NCBI GenBank assembly: GCA_947561715.1
Contig: OX387199.1
Coordinates: 21,271,001 to 21,335,000 of the forward strand
Source: Ascidia mentula
Taxonomy: Eukaryota > Chordata > Ascidiacea > Phlebobranchia > Ascidiidae
Length of the DNA: 64,000 nucleotides
Reading direction: 5' to 3'
The position numbers and the translations under genes are program-made. Below are positions 50,480 through 62,760 of this stretch, piece by piece (the first letter of the stretch is position 1; every line of letters begins with the position of its first letter). The notes beneath the pieces were generated by a model. The model was not told the origin of the DNA and searched no databases. It saw only the letters and a program-made list of their open reading frames with translations.

Positions 50480-50684
50480 GCATTGTACTCGTAATAATTG
50501 CACGGTCAACAGCATCAACATTCTCATACATTTACCCCATGTCCTCCATCTTGAAACCATCCCTGACCTGCTTCTCCCAATCTTCACCGAGGTAATACAC
50601 TTCATACCCGAGAAGTTTTGATGTTTCTTGCATTGATGTTTTGCCAGTTTTGGCCACACCCGCAACCAACACTTTACTCTTGTT
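50480..50684 (-). pseudogene. Sulfotransferase-like N-terminal exon, copy 1
   Basis: Minus strand. KVLVAGVAKTGKTSMQE is a P-loop-like start (PAPS-binding loop of sulfotransferases: K/RTGTTS), followed by LLGYEVYYLGEDWEKQV, then RDGFKMEDMG and YENVDAV. This order fits the Sulfotransfer_4-type family (P-loop, GYxVYD, DW, MYxxVDAV), judged by memory of the family. An in-frame TAA at 50,534-50,532 interrupts it. The ~200-bp size corresponds only to the N-terminal quarter of such an enzyme. Four related copies lie further right. Confidence 0.5.
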
Positions 50685-51239
50685 GCAACTTGATCTTGTT
50701 ATTGTGGTTAGTCACTTGTGGCAAGCACAATGGATTTGCATCATTCTTATCAAAGTAAATTTATATTTTGTTTGTAAAATATTACATTGAGCGAATGATT
50801 TAACTAGTTTGCTGGATATTTTGTCACTGTTTGCCAAACAATTGACATTAGGAAGGATAGCGCCACATATTTTTGTGATTAATTGCAGTAAACAGTAAAA
50901 ATGTTGAGCAATGTGTCGGAAGCTGGTAAACATCAACATTGAAAAAGTATTCTGTAGACGTTGTCATTATTTAGTATCTTGGAAGAAAAGATGGTGTTTG
51001 GTGGAATTAAAATTGATGAAAGCAAACTACATACGTAGGAAATTTGTAGACTAGTGTAACATTGCTGTGTTGCAAAATCGATTCTTAATTTCATAGAAAA
51101 AAACAAAACCCATGTTTTGACCTACAGGAAGCAAGTCGCGTGTTTTTGGGTGGTGTGATTCTTCCACATGAAGAACGCAACACTACCCACGATTTTTGAC
51201 CTTCGACGTTTATTGATTTGCTAAATATGCGTTGTATCA

Positions 51240-51450
51240 GTAATAATTGCACGGATTGTCAACAACAGCGTCAACTTTCTCAAACATTCGCCTCATGTCC
51301 CCATCTTGAAACCATCCCTAACATTCTTGCCCAATCATCACCGAAGTTCTCCATAATATCATGCACTCTGTACCCGTGAAGTTTTAATGCTTCTTTCATT
51401 GATGTTGTGTCAGTTTTGGCCACGCCCGCGACCAACACTTTTCCTCATGT
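51240..51450 (-). pseudogene. Sulfotransferase-like N-terminal exon, copy 2
   Basis: Minus strand. VLVAGVAKTDTTSMKEALKL, then GYRVHDIMENFGDDW, then FKM.DMRRMFEKVDAV and NPCNYY. At least three frame changes are seen relative to the other copies: one at the run of A before the P-loop, one between the DW and RDGFKM motifs, and one at the ED of KMEDM. TG of the P-loop reads TD. The sulfotransferase assignment rests on motif order. Confidence 0.5.
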
Positions 51451-51534
51451 TGCGACTTGGTCATGTGTTTGGTCACATTCGAGTTTCGATGTTAACTATT
51501 GAAAAATGTGCAGATCCGTGAGGATAAAGGTAAA

Positions 51535-52170
51535 GGCATAGAAAGAGAAGACAAGACAAATGGCATATTGGTATGACCATAGACTTGCGGTTCCCCATAG
51601 TATCCGTAAACAGCACGATGTCCGCAAGGACGTGAATAAGCTGGATTTTTCCTTCACGCAGTGCACTACACCGTGCTTTGAGAGTAAGCGAGAGTGAGTG
51701 GGTGGACGATTATACACTCCCACGGTGTGTGGTTTCAGGGTTTTCACTTTTTCTGTTAGGTTCGGTGCGTTCACGAAACTCGTCGTCCATATATCACGTT
51801 TGTGTGGATTTCGTATAATGCGAGGTTTAAACGTTGGCCATGTCGCTAACCATGTTCTTGGGCAAGATTGATTGCAATACTTTGGAGTTAAGCTTGTCCG
51901 AAATACTGTGGATGTTGGGATAACAATGTAGGATTTTGCCCACGCTTTTTGCACTTGGAGTCCAGTAATCGTTGAATAAGATTTGTAAAGTTTTTTAATA
52001 CCGTAACGTACACTTGTAAGTCGGCCCTTTTTAAACACGCAAATTTATTCACGTTTACAAAGCTGCATTTACGTTTACATTGGTAAATGAGGTGTGGCGT
52101 TGCCATTCGTAAGTTTGTTTGTTTTCCAACAAGGGTCATTTATTTGGGATGGCTTCCTATAAACGAGACT
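51535..52170 (-). repeat. Inverted family B piece plus C unit start
   Basis: 51,540-51,900 parallels 46,980-47,270 and, reversed, B sequence near 10,880-11,180 (GGTGGACGATTATACACTCCC). The remainder to 52,170 parallels 47,640-47,850. Confidence 0.75.
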
Positions 52171-53152
52171 TCCTGTGGTTAGCTTATTGATAACCACGTT
52201 TAGTTCTGAGTTGGTAAATTTTCAAGTGCATTCTGTTATTTTTTGATTGCTTACGACAAAAATTATGTACTGTATATGTATTGAAGAAAGACGCAATACC
52301 GTATAAGAGTTACCTCATGTTTTGCTCTGGAGTCTCAATCAGAAAAAAACCACGTGCCACAACGGAAACGAACAATTCTTATCACTAAAATCTTTGTGAA
52401 GGCAACAAGAAATTGAATGCGGCGAAAAACGAAATAAACAATTTTGTGATACACCGGTGCGATGCTAAAATTACAACACTGCAGTTCTTCTGTGACGCAT
52501 TTTAAAGTGATGGATTGTAAATTAATTAGTGACAGTAAGGAGATATGGCAGGTTTCATGCGTCATCGGTCGCTAAATGTGGCAACAAAGTACGAGTAGTC
52601 CTTCCTCCTGCAAAATCATTATTATATAAGTAGTTTTATATTTATATATCAGTGGGGGTTTTACCCAGTCTGCAAGAGGTCACGTACCATGTGGCCCAAC
52701 TTGACTTAAAGCCTCCCATTGCGCCATGGTAATAAATATAGCAACGTTTTCACAAACTTAAAAAGATGATGATTCCTTGAACAAGTTTCATTTGTAGTTT
52801 ATCGCTCTGTGTTGTTTTATGTTAGTTGTTGATTCAAATACTTCTGGTAAAAGATAGATTCCACCCGATATTTAGGGTTTGTCTAAACCAAAAACCAAAA
52901 ACTGTAATTTCTATTTTTTTTAAACATTGTACACCAATACTCTGTGGCCAATTATATTTCATCTTTCAATTTCTCCTAACATATTAGTTTATTGATATAG
53001 GGTATTTGCAAATGTCCAATCACTTGCACTGTCAGTGACATGTGACACACAGTTCTCCGATGAAATCGAGTTCTTATCTTAATACGATACGTGTTGTTGA
53101 CATTTGTTTGACAAGTGAATGGTAGATTATAATCGTAGTTGTATGTTTTGCA

Positions 53153-53216
53153 CCTTTATACGTGTACATCCTGACAAAGGCTGTTGCATATTCACCGAAA
53201 CGTTAATATTAATAAA
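53153..53216 (+). ncRNA. Hammerhead-like motif of family C, unit 2, decayed
   Basis: Aligned with the copies at 48,934 and 57,811, but the core reads CTGACAA, losing G8. GAAACGTT is kept. Confidence 0.3.
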
Positions 53217-53228
53217 CATCATTGTCAT

Positions 53229-53930
53229 AAGAGGCTTTTTGCAGTGATAATGGCAGCCGCATCAGTGATGAATTGCTGTCAATTGACGTCAGAGACTATT
53301 TCCCGGCTTAAGTTGACTGTATTGCTTTTAACCCCACACCTTAGCAACAAAATCATAACTATACGTAGCAAGGCAGTCGCCGCTTAATATCATGCACCAC
53401 TTCTCCAGCTGTAGTGCTTACTAAGCTCTTTCATTAAAAAGCAAAATTGTACAACAAAGATAAACGAATCACGTGTCGCTTTTTCCGTTTGTGCAGCACT
53501 TGCGTTTGCGCGAAGAAAGAAATGAAAGTTTGGTTGATGTAGGCTTCTTCGCAACAAACACACTTGGCAAGCTTTGATGAACTCCTTCTTACAAAATGGA
53601 ATATTTGTAAAGGGTTTGCCAACTGAGGGTGTTCAGAATCTTACAGATGAACAGTGACCAATCCATGGGTGCACAGTATATTTGTAGACATTTGCACTCT
53701 CTCTAATGTTCAATAAAAAGAGGTCTTTAAGATTTTATTCATTAATTTGGGAGTTTCATCAGTGATTGATTGGGGACGAGGAAGAAGGTACGTTGGGTCG
53801 GAGCCGTGTACAGCACAAGCTAGTCATTAAAACAAGTCAACAGTTCATCTATCACCAGCACTTGTGGTTTGTTTAACTGCAGTGTAGAGCTTTGTGTTAA
53901 AAATGTTATATTTATCAAAGAGGAACACAG
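53229..53930 (+). repeat. Recent ~700-bp duplication, left copy
   Basis: Nearly identical to 55,506-56,205, far more so than to the equivalent parts of the other C units. Both contain GCAGTCGCCGCTTAATATCA and GAGGAAGAAGGTACGTTGGG. Confidence 0.85.
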
Positions 53931-55505
53931 GTTTCTAAGAAAAGTCCTTTTGTGTTGGATCTATAAAATTTCACAGTTTTGCTTTAGTATTAGAGTTGTG
54001 TAAAATATCTATGTTAGAGAAGGTTACAGTATACGCTCTTGCTATCAGTGTGGAAAAATACGATCGTGTTATTATGAGGTCTTCCCAAAAATCACTACAA
54101 CTCGTGTTTCTAACCTAATTCAATGGTTGTTTATACATTGTGCAAATTGTCTGATACGGTACACGCGCAGAAATAGCGATTTGTCGATAGAGGTTACAAT
54201 GTTGTGGAGTTACCAAATTGCTGACTCAGACCAGATGTGGTCAACTCGCTGCAAAACATAAATAATTTAATTTTGACGTTTGTGAAGTTCATAACCTGGT
54301 TAAACAATGCGGTATTTCATTAGGTGTTGTTCAAGTTTATTTTTGCTTTAAATTTACCGCAATCGACCACTGAGGTATTTTTCGCTATAAATTTGGTGAA
54401 GAAATGTCAAAAACATCAAATAAGTCACCACAAAGTTGAGGTTAAAGGTGTGACATCACACTTCAAACGTCTTCAAGTTATGTCACTGAGTCCCTGAGCG
54501 AAGAAACACACGATCCTATCTTGTTGTTGCCGCTGTACCTCTTTTTTGCCGATAATCAGAGACAAATAAGACGTTGGTTTGTGAAACCGTATCTTCAATA
54601 TAAGGCGCTTTTCATAAGGAAACGAGCCTGAGAATCCCTTGTATGACGTCATATTCGCTGCTGCGAAAAAGGTTTACGATTGTTGGTGGCCGCTACTTTT
54701 TGTGCTGTCTTGACCGTGTCACATACACTTTTAAATAGAAAAAAACATGCGTCATCACAGAAAATTGAAGCTCCAGCACTAAAAGATACATTGAAGACAG
54801 TGGATAAGAATTAAACAATGCTGTGATGCGTTGGCACCATGCTAAAAACATATTACTGTAGTGCAACCTTCTGATGTGACGTAAAATCTGATTTAAAGTG
54901 ACTCATTGTAAATGAATGAGAGGCGGTAAGGAGTAAATGGCAGGTAAAGTGTTGCAACAAAGCACGCGTAGTTCTTCCATCTGCGACATTATTATTATCA
55001 CAACACTAACGTAGTCATTAAAAGAAGTCAAAGTCAATTTACCATCAATCAATGTTATTTTTTTTGTAAGTGCAGTGCACAGGCTTGTGTTAAAACAGGC
55101 TTCATTTATTCATCTATTAGAGTTGTGTAAAAAGGTTACAGTACGCTTGCTCTTAGTGTGGCAATTAGGTTTTTATTATTGTTAACATTCTGATTGGTGA
55201 ATGTTATGGTGGGCAAGTGAATGGTAGATAAGAATCATGGTTGTCTGTTTTGCAACCGAAACTTTGATATTTTGACATTAATGCCCAGGGGAGTCTCTTG
55301 AAAGACACTACAAATTTGCAGTGATAATGGCAGCAGCATGTGGTGATTTGCTGTCAATTAGCGTCAGAGACTATTTCCCGGCTTAGTGAATTGCTTTAAA
55401 CCCTTCACCTTAGCAACAACATCATAACTAAACGTCCTGGTCAGTGAATACGATATCTAGCGCTTTTTCAGATATTTGCTGCACTTGCTCTCCGTGTGGC
55501 TTTCA

Positions 55506-56205
55506 TAAGAGGCTTTTTGCAATGATAATGGCAGCAGCATCAGTGATGAATTGCTGTCAATTGACGTCAGAGACTATTTCCCGGCTTAAGTTGACTGTAT
55601 TGCTTTTAACCCCACACCTTAGCAACAAAATCATAACTATACGTAGCAAGGCAGTCGCCGCTTAATATCATGCACCACTTCTCCAGCTGTAGTGCTTACT
55701 AAGCTCATTCATTAAAAAGCAAAATTGTACAACAAAGATATACGAATCACGTGTCGCTTTTTCCGTTTTTGCAGCACTTGCGTTTGCGCGAAGAAAGAAA
55801 TGAAAGTTTGGTTGATGTAGGCTTCTTCGCAACAAACAGTTGGCAAGCTTTGATGAATTCCCTCTTACAAAATGGAATATTTGTAAAGGGTGTGCCAACT
55901 GAAGGTGTTCAGAATCTTACAGATGAACAGTGACCAATCCATGGGTGCACAGTATATTTGTAGACATTTGCACTCTCTCTAATGTTCAATAAAAAGAGGT
56001 TTTTACGATTTTATTCATTAATTTGGGAGTTTCATCAGTGATTGATTGGGGACGAGGAAGAAGGTACGTTGGGTCGGAGCCGTGTACAGCACAAGCTAGT
56101 CATTAAAACAAGTCAACAGTTCATCTATCATCAGCACTTGTTGTTTGTTTAACTGCAGTGTAGAGCTTTGTGCTAAAAATGTTTTATTTATCAAAAAAGA
56201 ACAAA
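55506..56205 (+). repeat. Recent ~700-bp duplication, right copy
   Basis: Partner of 53,229-53,930 at a distance of 2,277 bp. An additional shorter, more diverged copy of its beginning lies at 55,315-55,430. Confidence 0.85.
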
Positions 56206-56389
56206 GGCTTCTAAGAACAGTCCTTTTGTATTGGACATGTTGTAGAATTTACATGTTGTAGAATTTAACAGATTTGCTTTAGCATTAGAGTTGTGTAAAA
56301 TATCTATGTAAAAGAAGGTTAAAATATACGCACTTGCTCTCAGTTTGACAATTAGGATCGTGTTATTAAATGGTCTTCCCAATCGACAA

Positions 56390-56640
56390 TGTATTCCATA
56401 TTTCCTGCAAACAGCACGATGTCCGCAAGGACGTGAATAAGCTGGATTTTTTTCCACACGGTACACTGCACCGTGCCTTGTGAGTAAGCGAGCGAGAGTG
56501 GGTGGACGATTAGAAACAATCATGGTGTGTGGATTTAGGGTTTTAACTTTTTTTGTTTGTTTCGGTGCGTTCACGAAGCTTGTCGCCCGACGCTAACGTT
56601 GGTCATGTCGCTAGCCATGTTCTTGGGAAAGATTAATCGC
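56390..56640 (-). repeat. Inverted family B piece
   Basis: Reverse complement resembles B around 10,930-11,130 (CCGCAAGGACGTGAATAAGC, GGGTGGACGATT). Third occurrence of this piece at the C unit boundary. Confidence 0.75.
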
Positions 56641-57810
56641 AATGAGTTGCGACTCAAGCTTTTCTAGTCTAAAGTGGAAGTCGGGATCACATTGTAGGGT
56701 TTGTGACCACGCGTTTTACATGTGTTTTTGCAGGCCAGCAATCGTTAGATAACATTTATAAAGGTTTTAACACGACCACCTGTCGACCTTTCCAAACACG
56801 CAAATGGATTCATGTTTACATCGATGAGTGTGGTGTGGCGTTGCCATTCGTACGTCTGTTTGTTTTCTAACAAGGGTCACGCAACACCGTATGAGAGTTA
56901 CCTCATGTTTGCCTCTGGAGTCTTATTCAGAAAAAAAGCATGTGTCACAACAGAAACTAACATTTCTTATCACTAAAATCTATGTGAAGGCAGTGAACAG
57001 GAAATTGAATACGGCCAAAAACGAAATACATAATGTTGTGATACATTGGCGCAATGCTAAAAATACATCACTGCAGTGTCACCTTCTTATGTGACGCTAT
57101 TTAACGTGATGGATTGCAAATTAATTAGTGACAGTAAGGAGAAAATGGCAGGAATCATGCGTCATCGGTTGCCAAATGTGGCAACAAAGTACGATTAGTC
57201 CTTCCTCCTGCGAAATTATTAGTATATCAGTGGTTTTATATTAACATAACAGTGGGTTTTACGCAGTTGCAAGAGGTCATGTACCATGTTGTCCAACTTG
57301 ACATGAAGCGTTCCATTGAGCCATTGTAATAAATATAGCAACGTTTTCACATACTTAAAACGAAGATGATTTTTTGAACAAGAGTTTATTTGTAGTTTAT
57401 CGCTCTGTTATGTTGTTCGTTGTTGATTCAATTATATCTGGTAAAAGATAGGTTGCAAACTAATCTGTGCGATATTTAGGTTTTGTCTAAACCACAAACA
57501 AAAAACAGTAACTTCTATTACTTTTGAACATCGTACACCAATACTCAAACATCTTAGTTTATTGATATAGACTATTTGCAAATGTCCAATCACTTTCACT
57601 TTCACTGTCAGTTTCATCTTTCAATTTCTCCTCTTTTATTGCAAGAGTTATTCAAAAATTACAATCATTGTCAGTGACATGTGACACACAGTTCTCCGAT
57701 CCCACACAGTTCTCCGATGAAATCGAGTTAGGTTCTTAACACAATGCGAGTTGTTGACATTTGTTTTACAAGTGAATGGTAGATTATAATTGTAGTTGTT
57801 TGTTTTGCAC

Positions 57811-57873
57811 CTTTATACGTGCACATCCTGATGAAGGCTGTTGCATATCAACCGAAACGTTGATATTAATAAG
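57811..57873 (+). ncRNA. Hammerhead-like motif of family C, unit 3 (best copy)
   Basis: Outer stem I CUUUAU/AUAAG with one bulge, an internal loop, inner AUC/GAU. Core CUGAUGA (57,828-57,834), an extra A, stem II with GUUG/CAAC plus an outer G-C and loop CAUAU, GAAAC, GUU as minimal stem III plus U17. Plausible but non-canonical. Confidence 0.42.
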
Positions 57874-59934
57874 CATTGTTGTCATAAGAGGCTTTTTGAC
57901 GCATAATCAGTGATGAATTGCTGTCAATTAGCGTCAGAGATTATTTCCCGGATTAAGTTGACTGTATTGCTTTGAAACCTTCACTTTAGCAACAAAATCA
58001 TAACTTTACGTTGCAAGGCACAATATCATGAATCACTTTTCCAGCTGTAGGGTTTACCAAGCTCTTTTATTAAAAGCAAAATTTTACAACAGAGACAAAC
58101 GCAGCACGTGTCGCTTTTTTCCGTTTGTGCAGGACAAAGGATTACGCGAAAAAAGATTTGAAAGTTTGGTACTTTGCACACACACTGTTGGCCAGCTTTG
58201 ATGAACTCCTTCTTACAAAATAATATATTTATAAAGAGTTTATCAACTGAGGGTCTACAGAATCTTAGGGATGAACAATGACCAATCGATGGGTGCACAG
58301 TATATTTGTAGACATTTGCACTCTCTCAAAAATTCGAGGTCTTCAAAATTTTAATCAATAATTGGGGGCGAGGAGGAAGTTACGTTGGGTCACAACCGAG
58401 CACAGCACAAACTAGTCATTAAAACAAGACAACAGTTCATCTCTCATCGGCGATTGTGATTTGTTTATGCCGTGTAGAGCTTAGTGTTAAGTTTTTAATT
58501 TTTTGAAAAGAAACACCGGTTACTAAGAAAAGTCCTATTGTGTTGGATCTACTATGGTTAGAATTTAACAGTTTTGCTTTATTATTGGAGTTGAGTAAAG
58601 TATCTAGGTTAGAGAAGTTTATAGTATACGCCCTTGCTCTCAGTGTGGAAATTAGTATCGTGTTCTGAAGGGGTCGTCCTAACCGAAAATAGAAAAAAAA
58701 CACTACAACTCGTGTTTCTAACCTAAATCAATGGTTGTTTACACATTGTGCAAATTGACTGTTGCGGTACACGCGCAGAAATGGCGATTTGTCGATAGAG
58801 GTTACAACGTTGTGGAGCTACCAAATTTCTGTCACAGGCTAGTTGTGGTCAACACCCGGAAAAAGATTATGATTAAATTTTGAAATTTGCAAAGATGATG
58901 CGTTAAACGATGCGGTATTTCATTAGTTGGTGTGCAAGTTCAGTCCACCGCAAATCATGCAATATATTTCGTAAAGATATGTCAGAAACGTCAGATTACG
59001 TCCCCACAAAGTTGAGGTTAAGGATGTGACTCCAAATGATGCCACTGAGTCACTGAGCGAAGAACACACGATTCCCACCTTATTAAAGTACATGATAATA
59101 TCGTTGCTTCTGTAGCACTTGATTTAAGAGTCAGAGACACATAAGCCTTTCAGAAACAAATAAGTTTTTGGTGTGTGACATCACGGCGGCGTATTTGTGT
59201 GTGACGTGACAACTTGTCATGACCTTTGTGGTAGCGTAATTTGGGTGATCTCCTATATTTTCTATACAAGGAGATATTCGTATGAAAACGTGTCATTTTT
59301 CTCAAAAGAATTCCTCCTATGACGTCATATTCGCTACAGCGATAAAGGTGTGCGAGTGGTAGCCGCTATTTTCAGTGCAGTTTTTTACCTTTTTTAGTTG
59401 ACATACAACCGAAAACTGGAAATATGTTTGTTGTGGATGTACATTTAGTTTACGCAAAGTTGCCATGATCGTGTCGCATGCAATTTTAAGTAGAAAAAAT
59501 ATGTGTGTTTCATCACAGAAAATACAAGTTCCCAGCGCCAAAAGCTAGACTAAAGACAGTGAATAAGAAATAAACAATGTTGTGATTTGTGGTGACATGT
59601 TAAAATCACTTTACTGTAGTGCAACCTTTTTATGTGACGTATAATCGGCGAAAAAGATTTAAAGTGACGGATCGCAAATGAATGAGAGACGGTAATTATA
59701 AAATGGCAGGTAAAGTGTGGCAACGACGCACAAGTAGTTCTTCCACCTGCGACATTATTATTATGGTTTTACTTCTTCAAGTGTCCCGCAAAAGCTCATG
59801 TTTATCGTCCTGTGTTGTTTATGTTCGTTGTTGATACAATTAGACCCAGGAAGCGATAGGTTGCAAATTAATGTGTGCGACATTAATCTTCGACGTTTAT
59901 TGACTTGCTAACTATGCGTTGTACCAGTAATAGT

Positions 59935-60035
59935 TGCACGAAATGTTAATAACATTCTCATACATTAGCCTCATGCCCTCCATCTTGAAACCATCCCTGA
60001 CTTTCTTCTCCAAATTTTCACCGAGGTAATATTCT
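59935..60035 (-). pseudogene. Sulfotransferase-like exon, copy 3 (fragment)
   Basis: Only the second half of the exon is present: KVRDGFKMEGMRLMYENV in one frame, then sequence of the common 3' flank. The P-loop half is missing; the sequence switches near 60,035 to a piece related to 50,870-50,900. Confidence 0.45.
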
Positions 60036-60424
60036 TGTGATTAATTGCAGTAAACAGTAAAAAAGTTGAGCAATGTTTTGTTGCTTGAAGTTGGTAAACA
60101 TCACTATTGAAAACGTAAAGTGCCGCCACACCACTGTTGGCGTTGCCATTGTTTAGACTTTTGGAAGAAAAAATGGTTTCTGGTGGCATTAAAAATTGAT
60201 GAAAGCAAACTACGTAGGTAGAAAACTTGGAGAGAGGTGTAATAATGCTGTGCTGCAAAATCGATTCTTAATTTCATGGAAAAAAAACGTATCGCATGGT
60301 GTGACGTACAGGAAGCAAGTCACGTGACTGTGGGTGTTGAGATTCTTCTACATGGAGAACGCAACACTACCCACGATGTTTAATCTTCGACGTTTATTGA
60401 TTTGCTAAATATGCGTTGTACCAG

Positions 60425-60530
60425 TAATAGATGCTCGGACTGTCAACAACAACGTCAACATTTTTATATATTCGCCTGAGGTCCACATCTTGAAACCATC
60501 CCTGACTTGCATTTTCCAATCTTCAACGAA
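60425..60530 (-). pseudogene. Sulfotransferase-like exon, copy 4 (fragment)
   Basis: Contains EDWKMQVRDGFKMWTSGEYI-type coding remnants (minus strand), equivalent to the second half of copy 1. The P-loop half is absent. Confidence 0.4.
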
Positions 60531-61084
60531 TCATAAAAATTGTTTCCGGTAAAATGTTGCTCACGTAACTATCGAAAACGTTGTGCCCAAGAAACTTCAT
60601 GACCGGAAATTTTCTGCCACTAGTAAATTTAATGTTTTAGAATTATTTTGATTTTGTAATGAACTCGAGTTGGACTCAAGTAAACGAACCAGAACATGTT
60701 CCTTGCGTACTTAACGCGGCTTACTTTTGCACCTATCACCAGCAATAGGGTTTATGGCGAACAAACCAACAAATTGTTGACTTAAGATAAAAAACGCTTT
60801 ACTGGAAATAAAATTTTTTATGAAGACGTCTTTAATTGTTTTGAACGAAGTTTGGTGAAAATTAATTGAAAAAAGCAGATTACACGGGAGGAACCGACAA
60901 ACATGTATCAAAGTTGTATCGCAAATACGGTTCTGTATTGCGTGGAGTGAATCGGTTTGCATGGTGTGACGAACAGGAAGCAAGTCACATGTTTGTGGTT
61001 GGTGTGATTCTTCTGTATGAAGAACGCAACACTGAAACCCACGAGTTTTAATCTTTCCTAAATATATATAGGTAATATTTCCAC

Positions 61085-61287
61085 AGACTGTCACCAACAA
61101 CGTTAACATTTTTATACATCCGCCTCATGTCCTCCATCTTGAAACCATCCCAGAGTTGCTTCCCCCAATCTTCTCCAAGGCAATAAAAGTTCTCCATGAA
61201 ATCATACACTCCTTACCCGAGAAGTTTTAATGCTTCTCCCATTCATGTTGTGCTAGTTTTGGTCACGCCCGCAACTAACACTTTCAT
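61085..61287 (-). pseudogene. Sulfotransferase-like N-terminal exon, copy 5
   Basis: Starts at an ATG (61,287-61,285): MKVLVAGVTKTSTT, a stop, MGEALKLLG, a stop, GVYDFMENFYCLGEDWGKQL, then WDGFKMEDMRRMYKNV. Apart from the two stops the frame is intact, and it is the best guide to the exon's true start. The P-loop is altered (TS instead of TG). Confidence 0.5.
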
Positions 61288-61339
61288 TTTGTTGCAACTT
61301 GATATTGTTATTGTGGTTGGTCATAGTTGGGTTTGGATG

Positions 61340-61530
61340 CTAAATTTCGATACATGAAACGAAGCAAAATAATTCATCACGCACAAACACTTTTTATTCC
61401 CAGGACAGTAGTTTTGCACCGTCCTTATCAAAGTAAATATGTTATTTTTTTATAAAACTTTGCATTGAACGAATGATTTACCTTGGTTGCGCATTACCAA
61501 TTAACCTGACATTTTGTCATTGCTCGCTAA
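61340..61530 (-). repeat. Inverted family B piece
   Basis: The reverse complement matches B near 11,640-11,740 (CTTTGATAAGGACGGTGCAAAA and the preceding AATGTAAAGTTTT block). Confidence 0.75.
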
Positions 61531-62250
61531 ACTAATAACATTAGAAAGGATGGTGTCACAAGTTATTGTGGTTAATTACAGTAAACATTGAATCAGTCTT
61601 CCTATGTTGCGATACTATGTTGCTTGAAGTAAGGTGGCGCTGCAAAACCTGATCGGTAAGCCAAGTTGTGTAAATAGCTGTCATTACACAAGACTTTTAC
61701 GTTGTCAAAGCTCGTGTATTTGGTGTTGGACTTCCATGATAACTACGTTAATTTCATCAAACACATTACCAAGCAATGAACGCGACACCGATATTTACCA
61801 AATAGTGTTTAGGTGTTTTGACCGAAATCCAATAAAAATACTCGTAAAATTGATAAAAACAAGCAAATCGTACAAGTATAAAACTTTCGGAAAACAGGAG
61901 TCTCAAAGTTGTTTTGCAAAAACTGTTGTTTATTGCATGGAGTAAATCGGTTCGCTTTGTGTGACGTACAGGAAGCAAGTCACATGTTTGTGGGTGGTGT
62001 GATTCTTCCACATAGAGAACGCAACACTACCCACGATTTTTATTCTTCGATGTTTATTGATTTACTAAATATGTGTTGTACCAGTAATAGTTGCACTGAC
62101 TACCAAAAATCTTTTTTTTGATTGTTAATAATTACAGTAATCAGTGAATTAGTTTAGGATTTGTATGTTGCTTGAAATTGGTGGATATGTAATCACTAAT
62201 AACCTACTGCCTCCACACAGCTGAAGGCGTGGTCATTTTATAGAAACATT

Positions 62251-62760
62251 GAGGACAAGGTGGGTTTTGGTCACATTTTAGCGAAGGATCTTACGCAGGA
62301 CAAACCTTCGACAGGTGTAATTTACCACTAGATAAGAAACGTCATAACCGGAAATTCGAATAGAAACTTCTGTGAATGACTTGTGATTCCCATTAGTTTT
62401 TGCAAACAGCACGATGTCCACAAGGACGTGAATAAGCTGATTTTCCCCCACACAGTGTACTACACCGTGCCTTGTGAGTAAACGGGAGAGGGTGGGTGAA
62501 GGCTTATGCAGTATCATGGTGTGTGGATTCAGTTTTCCATTATTTTGTTAGTTTTGTTTCGCTCACGAAACTCGTCGCCTTTCGCATCTGTGGATTGCGC
62601 TTTATGCGAGGTATAAACTGTCTATCGATTTTTTTTTTGCTGGTTTGGTCATGCTGACCATGTTCTTGGGGAAGAGTAATCGCAAAGATTTAGGAGTTCA
62701 GCTTCTGTTGATTGATTCAGTGGTACGCGACAGCATTCCAGGTATTACGCGAGCACCGTA
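62251..62760 (-). repeat. Inverted family B piece
   Basis: The reverse complement resembles B over about 10,880-11,470: TTACACCTGTCGAAGGTTTG, then the conserved ACGTCCTTGTGGACATCGTG and GGTGTAGTACACTGTGTG blocks. The middle is shortened. Confidence 0.75.

Larger units (their letters stand above)
47641..62250 (+). repeat. Family C tandem repeat block, about three 4.2-4.7 kb units
   Basis: Landmarks recur in order: AACAAGGGTCATTT (47,808; 52,129; 56,868); the CCTTTATACGTG hammerhead-like site (48,934; 53,153; 57,811); TCAGAGACTATTTCCCGG (about 49,072; 53,290; 57,940); TTGTCGATAGAGGTTA (about 49,977; 54,180; 58,789); and an AAAGACAGTG...TAAACAATG block (about 50,124; 54,795; 59,560). Unit 2 has an extra internal duplication at 55.5-56.2 kb. 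The unit also holds sulfotransferase-like exon copies and inverted B pieces. No long coding sequence is seen. Confidence 0.88.
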
